From: Antitrichia curtipendula
Taxonomy: Eukaryota; Streptophyta; Bryopsida; Hypnales; Leucodontaceae
Assembly: GCA_951230915.1 (NCBI GenBank)
Contig: OX579640.1
Span: forward strand, 17,008,981-17,072,980
DNA: 64,000 nucleotides
Direction: 5' to 3'
A program made the translations under genes and the position numbers. Below, one piece after another: positions 1 through 12,500 of the stretch. Within the stretch, counting starts at the first letter, position 1. Every line of letters starts with the position of its first letter. The notes under the pieces are model-generated. The model was given only the letters and a program-made list of their open reading frames with translations. It ran no database searches and was not told the origin of the DNA.

Positions 1-1414
1 AGGCCCTAAGAACGAGGGGAAATAGAGAAATCAAGTTTAGGCAAAGAGAGGAAATTAGTGGCGCATCAATGTATTCCTTGTTGGCAATTCGGGAACCCGA
101 GATCATCTCCCTGGCCTACACTGTGGTAGGAGTGGAGGTATGATGGGAGCAATTATATGTATAGACTACGGGTAAGGTAAAATAGCCCATTGTAGTCAGA
201 ATTAGGAGTTTGACCTCCTGTGGTTGCTGAAAGTTTTTAATTCTTTTTCCCACAGTAGTGCAAGTGTGAAAAACAATGAGAGCAAATGAAATTATGTTTT
301 TTGGAGAAAGTATGAATTTGTTATGAATTTTTGAAGTGCTCAATTCAACACGGCCCAAAAGAACATGTAGACTACCTTAGAACCGACAAAATTTGAATCC
401 ATCATGCTCATTTTGCTCACCTAAAGCAGTCATAGTATTTTCTAACAAGGAAGGCCTAGAAAGTCAATTCTTACAATGAATTCTCACTGAAAAATTGGAA
501 GTTCCTAACGAAGTCACTAATCACTCCATTAGTGTCATGTAAGACATGCATTGAAGCCAAATTTTGAAAATCTGAAGAAATCATGATGGGGTCATTCCCT
601 AGGTGTCCACTATGGGTCATCTGACCACAATGGGCTACTTTACCAAATATCAAAGATTATTTCTTTCGTTATAATTGCACCTAGTGACAGATTCAATGTT
701 GTCACCAACAAAAAAAATATTCCTTTCTATCCCCTCTTTGAATTTTGTCTGTAACTTTTGATTGGAGGCTGAAAATCTCAACAAGATTTTTGGAGATGCA
801 AGTCATCTTTACTTACCAACTTTTCTTAGTTCAATTTTATTTTTTTAAAAGTTATTCTAAGGTGTGTAAATGAAGTCTTAAATTTCTCTTCAAACACAAT
901 TTCTACTTTTGACTTAAATATGAGCAATTGAACTGGCCTACTAATTCTAATTTACATAACCCACATGGGTTGTTGTACCTCCTACCACCCCATATGCATA
1001 TAAAGAGCTTCTCTAGTCAATAAAATTTCAATCTAAGTTGAAGATGCCTATGAATCTATGTGAAGTAGTTGCTGCATTCAGTGTTCACAATGAATTAGAA
1101 GATAAATTTCTATAATAAGATTTTTAAGCGACTAAACTTCTTCACATTGTATACCATACTTGGAGCACCTTCTTGGCTTGTCTGTTGGGGGTCACAAAAA
1201 AAGCAATAAGACATTGGTCTCCAAAACCACACCCCAAAATTAGCATTTGGTGCCCTTTTCTGGCACGTCTGTGTGTGGATGCCCCTAACCCTTCAATGCC
1301 CAGGTAGTGGAGTATGTAGATTTTTTTGTATCGTAAACCGTAGGCCAATTATGGCTGCTAACATCCTGAAGGGGTTAATGCCCCCCAATTCACTCCTAAT
1401 ACTGGACATTCCAA
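1..1414. other. AT-rich intergenic DNA, no gene seen
   Basis: I see no convincing coding region. Open frames here are short, lack recognisable motifs and show no exon-like splice borders. Base composition is AT-rich, like the other intergenic parts of the window. Confidence 0.5.
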
Positions 1415-3068
1415 ATGGGTAATTGTGCAAAACACAGGCCCTTTTGGCGGTACCACCTCCATCTCCAGCAGGCAAGACAGAGTAGCAACGCTGTCACTTT
1501 CCTTCCTCGCACAAACCCCTCCGTTTTCTACTCCTGCTGCTGCTGCTGCACCATCGTCATCATCACTACTGCAGAGCTACTGACCGGCGCTCTAGCGTCG
1601 TACTTCATCTTCTCGCTGCATCATGGGTGCAACAGAGACGCATGGCGTTGGTCGTGGGCCATCACATGCTCTGGCAGAATCGTTGCAAAAAGAATCTGCG
1701 GAAGACCGGGCCGTGCTGCTGCAAACTTATTGCTTCTTCCCGAATTTCTCAAAACCCGTATCCCGTTTCCGTGGCATGGCCTACCCGACCGCTTCTCAGA
1801 TCTCTTGCCGAAGTGCGTAATTATCGCCTTGCCTTTTGACTACTTCCTTGGACTCGATCTGGCGTTGGAAGTTATTAGTCAAACATTGTTGTGCTAATGT
1901 GCTGTTTATACCTTCTTCTAAATTTTGAAACAGTCGGATCGACTTCTTTGAGCTAAGCTAGGGATTTCGTGTTTTGGAGTAAGTCCCATGGTCGACTTAG
2001 CTTCTGATGATCATAATGTTCTTGTAAAGAACCAGTCAATTGCAGTCAATACTGTTGTGAGGTTTATTCTTACTTTTGAGTTTGGGAACATTTCGTCCTC
2101 TTTCACCCCGTCTTGTATGTTCTTGGAGAGAACTAGTGAATCAGTTTGTGGAAGAGATTTCGCCTTCTGGATCAGTTCTAATTTGCTTCTAAAGATCATG
2201 GTGTAGTAGGCATGCGTGATTGGTGATGAAACATTGCTGTTCTGCTGTGAAGTTTATTCCTCCTTTTGAGTTTTGAATTAGAACTATGATCATTAGTACG
2301 TGAACGTGCATGATTGGTGAGACATTGCTGATAGATTACTGTGAGGTTTTATTCCTCCATTAGAATTTTGGAACATTCGTCTTCGTTTACTTCTTCTTGT
2401 GACTGTGTGATTGGGTTAATCTTTTTAGCAAGGGATTTCGCCTTCTAGACATAATTGCTGTGGTGGTCGATTTCTGATTGGAAACATGATTGGTTATGAA
2501 TGATTGAGTGAGGCTGAGGAGTATCCCGGAAGTCGATCGGCTTTTCATCTGTTTAAGAAAAAGTACTCTCAGGTCCTTGTCAGAAGAGTTTTCTTGGAGC
2601 TTTCTGTGCCATTACTTTTTGGAAAGAGGTGGTTGAGAGGAGGAGCTGGAGTCGTGGTGATGTATCCAGGTGATTGTGATGCAGAGAGGTATCGACGGAG
2701 TTTTTTTTATTGAAAGGTGGTATCCGCTTGTGGATTGCGTGATTCTGGAGGGAGGTTTGTTAGTTTTCTTGCCGGGCACTTGAGGTGTAGATTGCGTTCT
2801 CAGGTGGGCGACAATGTAGTGACGATCCTGTGACTGGAATGAGAAGATATGACTGAACGTCAGGAGTGTTTGATAGCACAGGTCTTGCAGGCTGAGGTGT
2901 GCTACATCGTTGGCAGATACAGCGGTTTCAGATCGGTTGTCGCAGTTTAGTTGGAGGCACGGGATAGAACCGGGAATGAGTAGGTCACAATTTCAGAACG
3001 AATGCGTCGAAATTTTGAACTGGATACTCACGAGCGTGTGAAACAAGTGGACGACGACGAGGGAGGCC
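1415..3068 (+). promoter_or_regulatory. Probable promoter and 5' leader of the PAN/Apple-like gene
   Basis: This stretch is richer in G and C than the flanking DNA between about 1415 and 1850, and it lies directly upstream of the two-exon gene that starts at 3069. It contains a short CTG microsatellite near 1535 and several overlapping short open frames in different phases, which is typical of a leader rather than of a protein. A 70-codon open frame beginning at 3002 overlaps the main start in another phase and could act as an upstream ORF. No TATA box or splice site could be fixed with certainty, so the leader structure is inferred. Confidence 0.3.
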
Positions 3069-4257
3069 ATGGCTTTCCCCGCAGCAGATCCTTCGCGAAG
3101 GTGCAAGCGGGTTACAGTGATACTATGTGCTCTAGGTCATTTGGTGGTGACATTGTGCGTGCTCCTTATCATGCTCCGCTCATCAAGAACCTCCTTTTTG
3201 TCGAATTGCTTTAGAGGCTCAAATTCTTACAGATCGCAGAGGGGAGATTTGACAACACTGCAACAGGCGAATAGGAAGGCAGCCATCGAATTTCGTCGTC
3301 AAAGGGCGCCTCTGATACTTATGCTGCGTGTGAAAGACATTGAAACAGAGGTGGCTATGGGCATCCAAGAAAAGGTTGGAGCCTTTTCTAGCCTTTTTTG
3401 AGTTCTAAAGTGTTTCTGATTCATTAATGTTGGTTGTCCGCTGGTCTGTGTCTCGTATGCATTATCAAATAAAGTAGTTTCTCGTCAGCATCTCTTCACG
3501 CAGGTAGAGTATAGATTCTCTCCTCCTTTCAATTATGGTTTGCTTACGATTACTGAGATACATAGGGACAAAATCCCGCAAAAAAGGGCTAACACAGGCA
3601 AAGTGCACTGCACACAGTTCACCCTGAGTTGTTCTCTGCCGCTAGCAGTCCACGATGCCGTTTCCTTGTTGTGGTTTGCTGCCTATATAGGTTCGCGTAA
3701 AACATGTGAAGTCCACACTAGCTGAATCCAATTACAAAGCCTTTGAAGAAAGTCCTTATAGGTTTTGTCTACACACATAGGTTGCAGAGAATGCCAATAC
3801 CAAAACTGAGGAAGAGGAAGTGCAAGAGTTGACAAAAGTAGAGACAAGTCAACAAGATGTACCAGCAGTGACAGACGACCCAATAGGAGCGATCCAGAGA
3901 CATCTTCTTCCGCCTGAGAAGTGCCAAGCAGAGCCCAACACAGACTTCGCCGGAAACGCAATCCGGTGGGGCTTAACTTATCATGTGAGCAATGCAGCGG
4001 AGTGCTGCAAGGCATGTTCAAAGCAGGCCTCCTACGCCAGAGGAAGACAGCCAAAGTGCAATATCTGGGTGTTCTGTCCGCGAAAGAGTGGATGTCCGTC
4101 CCCAGATGGATACGAGCATAAATTTGGCGAGTGTTGGCTGAAACAGGCTGATAAACCGCACCCTATTGTGGACAACTACTCCAGTGTCATGCTAGATAAA
4201 TCTGTACCGCCGATCTCTGTTTTGTGGATGTCTGGTGTCGTTCTAGTCGATGAATGA
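3069..4257 (+). CDS. Membrane-anchored protein with a PAN/Apple-like cysteine-rich domain (2 exons)
   Basis: The coding exons are 3069-3374 and 3781-4257 (phase 0 junction, donor AAG|GTTGGA, acceptor ACATAG|GTTGCA), giving 260 aa. An in-frame stop at 3039 supports the start at 3069. Residues 1-13 are basic and 14-36 form one hydrophobic segment, so a signal anchor with the C-terminus in the secretory lumen or outside is likely. Residues 103-145 are acidic and low in complexity. Residues 150-235 hold eight cysteines (C150, C177, C178, C181, C195, C201, C207, C220) with the blocks ECCKACS, CNIWVFC and GECWLK, followed by a short W-x-SG tail near residue 251. This spacing matches a plant family of PAN/Apple-like proteins that I know only as uncharacterised; such domains usually bind protein or carbohydrate. 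The ligand is unknown. The exon-2 acceptor could alternatively be six codons... shorter variants remain possible because another in-phase AG lies at 3789. Confidence 0.72.
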
Positions 4258-6544
4258 CTTCACCTGGTTCTATATTCAACATCACTAACACCAAGTCAGT
4301 GTGAGAATTAGAGTTATCCAAGGTACGTCAACATTTTCATTCATTTGAGATTCATACTCCTAAGTCCGAATTATTGCAAAAGCTCAGTTCTCAGCACATC
4401 TTGTAAAGGATATGACAACTGCTTTCACCGAGTTTGTCGCTCATTGTACCATGATCATTCAGGATTTAATACAATCTGACATTTGCGTCCGAGATGTTTC
4501 ATCTCTGCGGCTTTAGGATGTGAAACGGGAATCAGATTTCAAATGCTGCTGCTAACCGGTATCAGGTCTGTGTGCATTCTCTGGTTGAATTCTATCACTT
4601 TTTGATACAAATTTGTTAGTGGACTAACGAAGGATAGTAATCCAATACACCATTCCATGCTCCTCGTGTAGAATTTGGGACACCGTTTTTGAAAAGTCCA
4701 CTGAGTGACAACATCTCTGCGTGGTCATCATATTCCCAAATTTGTATTTGAAGTTGTACCAAGGGATTTTCAATAGAACACACATGTAGACGATTTCATT
4801 AAAATTGGTCACCTTGCTTTAAGACCCGCCCTTCACTTTTGAGTGGTTCACTGAAGTGATCATGTTCTGCAAAGTTTCTCTTTGAATCAATTGTTTTAAT
4901 TTGAAATCCTTGAAATTTTTGTCAGTCTTAGAGATATAATTCCCACAATAGGTAAGCTATTCTATTCTTGCCACTTTGCATCTCTACACTAATAATGATA
5001 TTTAGTGTTACTTATCCTATTATTTGACTCATTCTAATTTTCATTTACTTGACATATATTGATCACATTGACATTTAGTGTTGGTAATATTAGTGGTATT
5101 CTTGACATTTTGTGCAATATATGTCAATATGAGCACTACAAAAAATTACAATAGTTGACAAATAGTGATCTTGTTGACAATTGGTGTTAAAGTTCATAAT
5201 TAGTGTTGCAAATACTAAATATCATTATTATTATTAGTGCAGTGTACAACTAGCACATACATAATGGCCACAATTGAATTATGCGACAAATAGAATGCCT
5301 TCCCTTAACCCTATATTAAGGTTGTGAATACATAACATTCTTAAATAAAGTATTTTTTTTTTTTTTTTGCACATAAAGATATTTTTTTTTGTCCATAAAG
5401 GTACCTTTTGGTTCTCAATTCTTTTTTAATCATTTGACTCTTGTACAATATTTTCTACTATTCTATCCATTACTCTAATGGTTCCATGTAAGCCTACACA
5501 TGATTTTTTGAAGATTAGTGGTCTTCCATTGATAGGTTCAAGATTGTTATGTACTTGCCAAACAAAGCAATTCCAATACATCAACTGTTATTGGTGCATT
5601 CAAACTTCTTTGGGCTATGATGTTAAAGAGGTCTTGGTAATGTATTTACAATTATGATTCTATATGATTGCAATTGAATTTTGTGGACAAAACACTTTAC
5701 AATAAGGTTGTAACAATACCTAAATTGCCCAATTAAGTATTTGAACATAATTCCTATTTTTAAAGCATCAAAGTATTTGTCATGTTTTGTTGGGAGTTAT
5801 AAGGGAATTCAAAGATTCACTTAGTACGCATTTTTTAGACATTGTATGAAATAAACTATGAATTTTTCAAGTGTCCAAAATAGGTGTAATTTAAATCAAC
5901 CCTAGGCTCTCATAAATAAAGGTTATACATTCTAAGAAAGAATCTCTAAGGATCTATTTTGCAAACAAGTCTCAATCAAATGGATACTTTAGCAACATAT
6001 TCATATCCCATTTGGTTTGCATACATATACAAACTATAAATTTGTATGGGTGCAATTGCATGAAGAGAATGAAAATAATTAATTATAGAAAACATGCAAA
6101 CTCTCAAAACCTTCACAACAAACTTTGAAAAATCAAAATTGTAACCTTGGAGCGACAAAGCAAGTACATTATCACAATATTTCCAACACTTTTACATGAG
6201 GTTTCATATTCAATGCCAATGAACTCTTCAACAAGTAATGAAAATTCTTTAAATTTATTAGAATAACTTCCATTTAAATAAACAAGTCATCACTAAAGTG
6301 ATGATTGACTAACATTGAACTAGCCTAATGACTATGATATGACTCTAAACCACCACCCCTTTTTCCAACTGCATTGTGGTTTATATTATGACTCTAGAGT
6401 CTACTAGACCCTCTTCATTTTTTTCAACTACAATGTGCCATGTAGCAATGAAAGCTATAGGAGAAGGTTATGAGATCAACCACTTTCCTTTTCTCTAATA
6501 AAACAATCTTTCACATGAAGACTGATTAATACCAAGAGAAATTT
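4258..6544. other. AT-rich intergenic DNA between two convergent genes
   Basis: This is the space between the stop of the PAN/Apple-like gene and the stop of the ABCD transporter; the two genes converge. It holds a MITE-like inverted repeat at 4987-5239 and T-rich tracts near 5350-5390, but no supported coding region. Confidence 0.5.
4987..5239. repeat. MITE-like inverted repeat, about 250 bp
   Basis: The left end begins CACTAATAATGATATTTAGT, and the right end carries its reverse complement with an ATT-triplet expansion, ending TTAGTG. Internally, further short inverted pieces occur (for example the ACATATATTG and CAATATATGT blocks). The structure looks like a short non-autonomous DNA element. 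No clean target-site duplication could be recognised, so the exact borders and the superfamily are uncertain. Confidence 0.4.
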
Positions 6545-9500
6545 TTAAGCAATTGGTGACGTGTCTCGATCAAGCTTCTCATACTTCCAACCGAATCCTG
6601 AATTGCTGCCGTCCAGGTACAGAATTGCTGAGTGATACCTGTAGCCATGAATAATCTTAGTTAGAGACAAGATCCAAATCAAGACCAATTTGTTTCATCT
6701 CCTACAAATTCCTCACTCAATTGAGTACTAACAAAGGCCATAATATACATTGTGGTAAGGAACTTGCAAGTCCTTCACTTCCCATTATACAACTCAATGA
6801 TGTTAACATGCAAGTGCAAAGACGTGAACATATGAGTCTTAAACCTAGTTGCAGGTATGTACTTACAATCATTTGAAAGTGTTTATAACATATGTACCTA
6901 TAACATATGTACCTATAACATAGGTACCTTATAACATGGGAAGAGTCTATAACATAGGTACCTATAATATAGACACCTAATACATAAAAAGAGTCTAATA
7001 CAGAGATACCTATAACAGACCCTAAAGTATTGAGGTTTAGGGTTTAGGGTTTAGTTGGGTAGGCTTACTTCTTAAGGACAGGGCGATGGGCTATTGAAAG
7101 CAACGTGATGCCACTCTCCTGCAAATTCTTGTACAGGTTTTCTTCCCCATCGGCACTCACTGCTGATGTGCATTCATCCAGCACAGCGTATCTGACCCCC
7201 GAGGAAAACCACGTGTTATGAAAAACAGGAAGAAAAAAAAACACATGCAGTAGAGAGTAATCAAAGAATTTCTGCAGTAAAACTAAATTGTGTTGAGAAT
7301 TTTTTTTACAAAGCATCATCAGGAGAAGCTTCTCCATGATCCCTCTTGGCAAAAGTTGGGTCATTCAAAGACCTTCCTATGTACTATAAGTATGAATGAT
7401 GGGAAGACCTTCAAATCCTCACTTCCAACCATATGGAGATCTTTTTCAATCTAATATTATTGAAAACCGTGAAATTATGGCAACGATAAAAGAATCAAGG
7501 CCTGATGAAAGAAACCCAGAAAGTAAGGGATAGTAGTGCAAAAAGGGGTCATCAAAAGGGCTCTCAGGATCATGGAATCAAGGAGAGGCAAAATGTTGTG
7601 GTTTGAAGTCTCCTTCTCCCATTGAAATTGGGACCCTCAAAATCTAAATACGATTGTAGATTGTGTCCCTATTCACACCATTTCACAAAGCTGACCCCTA
7701 ATGAGCAAACCCAAACCTTGCGAATTGAAATTGCAAGCAGAATATAGTTACCTGGGGTTGTGATATAAAACTCGAGCAACAGCCAGTCGCTGCTTTTCAC
7801 CCCCAGATAAAGTTTCTTCCCAGTTCTGAATTGCAGGTCAAGAGCTCTGAATTTCAGATAACAAAGTGAAGTGATAATAATAAAACAAGGTAGAAATTAA
7901 AATAATTATAAAAAACAGAACAACGAAAATCGTTCCTTAGTTACTTTCAAAACAGACATGACATGTTCCAAAATGTAGGCAATGATTTCCTTTTTCCTAT
8001 TGATATATTTCAATACCTTCATTGAATCTTTCTAAAATGATTTATTTCAATTCATATAGGTATGACTGCAGTCACAGTTGCACATTCAGGCACTTACGAG
8101 TTAACTAATATCGACTCCTTGAAGTTTGTTATTCTTCATAATGTAAACTTGACAAATGCCAAAGAAAAGAAGCACAAGAGTCACTATAAGAAACCCATGT
8201 TTAAGCAGACGGATTTTGTTGGACTTTCAATGTAACAATCCGTGTTTTTATGTCAACTATGACGTTCAATGTAACATCTTCATGTTGATATTGGACGTCA
8301 CTGTTGACATAAAAACATGGGTTGTTACATTAAATGGCCAACAAAATCCCTCTGCTTAGACATCAAAAAACAGTTTTTTTAATAGTGAGTATGAAGGAAA
8401 AGAGAAAGATGGGGCACCTGAAACTGGTCAAGACCATCTCCACGGTGCACAAGATAACCAATCTCGGTTGCATCCAAAGCCTCCAGCACCCGATTGTCAT
8501 CAGGATGCTTCATGTGCTTGAGAGAACTCAACGATGCAGCGCTGGACCATTTCTTGCCCTTGGTGGCTCGTGAAACAGACAAGGGCGGCGTTGGGTACCG
8601 CACTTGGTCTCTCAGTGTTCCTCGCACAAGGTATGGCCTCTGCATCAATCAGGAAAAAGGAAGTGAGCTCCAGCCTGCAAGTTAAAAGATGGAAATACAG
8701 ACTGTTCGGGAATTACGTAAGTGCCCAGGCTATAAAATAAAATGTCCACCTTCAAGACATATAGTTGAAACTTTCAAAACATATTTCTACAGTTAAATGT
8801 AGAGCATCCAAAATATACTCCCACCATCCCGAAATGATTGTCCACAATTTCGTTGAGATTTTTTAATGCCAATTCCATTGATCATATTGTGAAAAACATA
8901 ATTAAGAAAGGTTCCAAATTTCATATCAGTACAATCAATGAAGAACACTGCATGTGTTCATTGCAACCTAAATAAAATTAGCCACAAAGAAGTCTCCATA
9001 TGATCTACTCAAAACAACCTTAAGAAAAACATGACATTCAAAGTGGACAATCATTTCGGGATGGAGGGAGTATTTTTCTTTCTAATGACCTATTTTCCTA
9101 CCTTCCTTGAAGCTTCCCAAATATTTTCATTTGAACTCCAACAGATATGGAAAGAGTACACTTTGGGTATGTTCGGTACTTAGCAACAGAGCAGCCTCTA
9201 TATAGACTTGTAGCCTTTATCTGTTCTTTTAGTCAAGTTAGGTTTCGTTTCTATAGTTGTGTTGAAACACAGAGAATGTCGGAAGTAACCTGAGAGAGGT
9301 AGAAAATGTCCCCCCGGGATGGTCGACTGATGGAGCCACTCTGCAAAGGCCAAAGCTCCGCAAGGACACGGAATAACGAAGATTTCCCACTGCCACAGTA
9401 TAATGGTTAGTGATACACACAACAGCTTAAAACACCTGAAGCTCTCATAACTTATAGAGAATAGAGGTAAGAACAGATATTTTGGAATAACAAGATGATA

Positions 9501-12500
9501 GCACATTCGGCTTCAAAGAATATCAGATAGTGTTTTTAAATTATTATTATTATTTTCCATACTCAAAAGTGTGTTAGGGTAAGAGAAGCAATCAAGATCA
9601 TCAGAAATTGCAAAAATCTTCAGTCAATCAAGGAATGAACAGACAACTGAACCTGAAATCAGATTACTGGAGAGATTTTGATACGCAAACGTAAGTCCAA
9701 CAACAGAATCTGATAACCTCTTTGGTCCCAAAAACTTGCAATACAATAATCCTCAAATTTACTTTTAGGCCTAGAACTGCAGCAACTATCGATTATTGAG
9801 GCTTTGACCGAATGCGCAAAAAGCATGTGTCTGATTCTCATAGTGTTAATCACTGTGACCATAGGGAGACCTCCCATGAGGAAGATTCTCTTTACGATGT
9901 TAGAAAATTTCCAAAACAATCTAATTTTACTGGAAACCTTGTCTTATTTAACTGGAAACCTTGCTTTGTGACAGTACCAAACCACTTGAAAGGGAAATGA
10001 GATGAAGAATACAGAATCAGTACCTGCCATTTGGGCCCATAATGATCACGGATTGGCCTGTGGAAACCTGAAAGCTCAAGTCACGAACCAGCATCGACCC
10101 ATCCGGTGAGTAAAGTGATACATTCTTGAACCTGACAAACAAAATCCAGTGGTATAAGATTTTAGAGTCAATACACTTAACGATGTGATGTTTAAAAGTT
10201 CTTTGAAATTCAAAAAGTCTCCATGGAAGCATGACCAAGGAAATGGATTCCCTTATCCTGAGGACCATTCTTACAGAATCATGAAAACTAGCATTCAAAT
10301 CCCCAGTATCTTCATTTTTCCATAATTGCATCCAAGTCACAAACAGTATGGCCAGTATGCATTCATATGCTTCATCCTGCTACAAATTCTGACAGCAGGA
10401 TTATCTCACGTACTCAATGGAGGGACCATATGAAAGCTGTGGAGTAATATATGTTCCTATCTTGTCTGGATCGTTACTCTCCACCAACTTCTGCAAAGAA
10501 TTAGCTCGCTGCTTAAGGCCCTCTTTTGTGCTCAACTGCTTCACCTGTTTACACATTCAGAAGGTAAGAGACGAAGAATTAAAGCAATAGATATAACTAC
10601 AAGAGCCCTCCTGATGCTCTTCAACTGTTCCGTAGCATAACTAATATATTAAAATTTTCCAGTAAAACTAGACTTTCAATGATTTTTGGACGTCAATCAT
10701 GGGGAGGTCTGCAATTGGGTGATAATAGGAGGCATGCCCGTGAATTATGAGGAATTTTCATGAATCGCATCATGCTTATACGGCCTCCCCATGATCAACC
10801 CTCTTATGATATCTGAAATTCTTGATACAGTCAGATAGTATCAATTGCAGACTATGGGAAGCTAGGAAAGCCAAGTCAAAGCATTTCAGGAGACGTGTGA
10901 CAACACGAAGGCAAAAGCTAACCGATTCAAGAAGCTCGGACACCCTGGACGTGAAGCCCGCAAGCGCTGTAACTCTTTTGTACACCAACACGAGTTGTCC
11001 TATGGCAGATGAGGTGTTCTGCACACAAGGCCACCAATTTGTCCAATGCTTGAGCACTTGAAGGAAATTCCAAATCTTATCTCTGAGTGAAGAGAGATTC
11101 AATCATCAATTATGGAGCCAGATTTACCATCATAAGACGCATTGAACGAATATAATCCCCAGTCAGCTGTTTACTGTCCTTCGTCTGCCATAAAAAATGA
11201 AACTGTTAATCCACCAAACTGACAAGCATCATAATTACTTGAAACAGGTTTACAATAAAATTCAAGCTTCGTACTTCGGAATCAACCTCACCCAACATTC
11301 CGTCATGCAGTCTACTAAGTCCTCAATTATTTTTGAGATAGAACCATTGTGCCTTACGTGATAGTACTCATCAAGTCTGTTTTGGGGGGGGCATTATAGT
11401 GCCAGATTGCACCAGAAAAAAATAATTTGGCTAAAACATGGCAACAAATCATGAATTTTTTCGTATGAAAACTTCCAAATTAAGAAAAATATATTGGATG
11501 GAATCGCCAGATTGTGAATGAAAACAGAATTATGCACATGTGATATGTGCTAATGTGATCTTTTCTATCCAGTACGTGGACGAATATTGAAATTTGAAGC
11601 ACCACTATAACATTTTATATCGCCACTTTGGCATTTCATAAAAAATGAAAAAAAAAAAAAGCCCTGGTACTCACCTCGTTGCTGAAGTAAACGGGAGCAG
11701 CATACACGCAGAGACCTATAACAGAGGCGGTGTACTTGATAGTATACCCATCTGCCACCTACATCATAAGCCCCTGCCTAATGTGAGAAATGAATGTATG
11801 AGATTCTTCTTGATCGTTCTCATAACAGTACATATATTTCATGAACATAATTCAAGCGTATATGAACAATAACAGAGCTGGGGAATTATTTATTACCTGC
11901 TGAACGAATTTTTGAAATGATGAAAGTCGAGAGTGACGCAGGTATCGATTCAAGTGGTCATTGAGTATCATCCGCTCTGTATCCCCTCCTGGTGGGTCAT
12001 TAAATGCTATCTCCTCCGCATTGGTAACAATCCTGATCCAGAAAATGACAAATAAAGGATACGAAAGTGGAAGTAACAATGGTATTTAGAGAAATTAGAA
12101 AATTCATTGATTTATGAACATCAATCATAAAAGATGTGCGCCGTGGAGAGTGAGCACTTAATTAGGACAAGTAGGAGAGACCTCCCCATTGAATTCATTG
12201 AATATTGAAAAGTTGTGAATTAAACATTTTAAAGAGTGACATCATTCAAGTAGGTACAAGTAGGTGGTGATTAGAGGATGGCCTCTCCATCATGCTCATC
12301 TTGCCTTCCCAGTGATCAATATGCTCAGGATGCTTAGAAATTCTAAATAGTCTAATTTTTACTGAAAATCAAACTAAGTGACCTTAAAAGCGGGCTCAAG
12401 GTCACTCAAGAAAATAGTGTTTGAACATCCAATGCACTGGAGGAAATTTTTAACAGGAGAATTTGAAAAATCATAGCGTTGATGTTTCAGCACAATCGGT

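Noticed and set aside
1415..1897. A 160-codon plus-strand frame upstream of the PAN/Apple-like gene
   Set aside because: It overlaps other open frames in a GC-richer stretch, contains a cysteine run from a CTG microsatellite and has no recognisable domain. It is more likely leader DNA.
5340..5400. T-rich tracts suggesting a terminator or a poly(A) tail of a retroelement
   Set aside because: No reverse-transcriptase remnant or target duplication accompanies them. Such tracts are common in this AT-rich background.
7026..7055. TTTAGGG repeats suggesting a telomere
   Set aside because: Only two or three units occur, inside an intron, and similar short runs appear near 14835 and 43875. They are short interstitial motifs, not a chromosome end.
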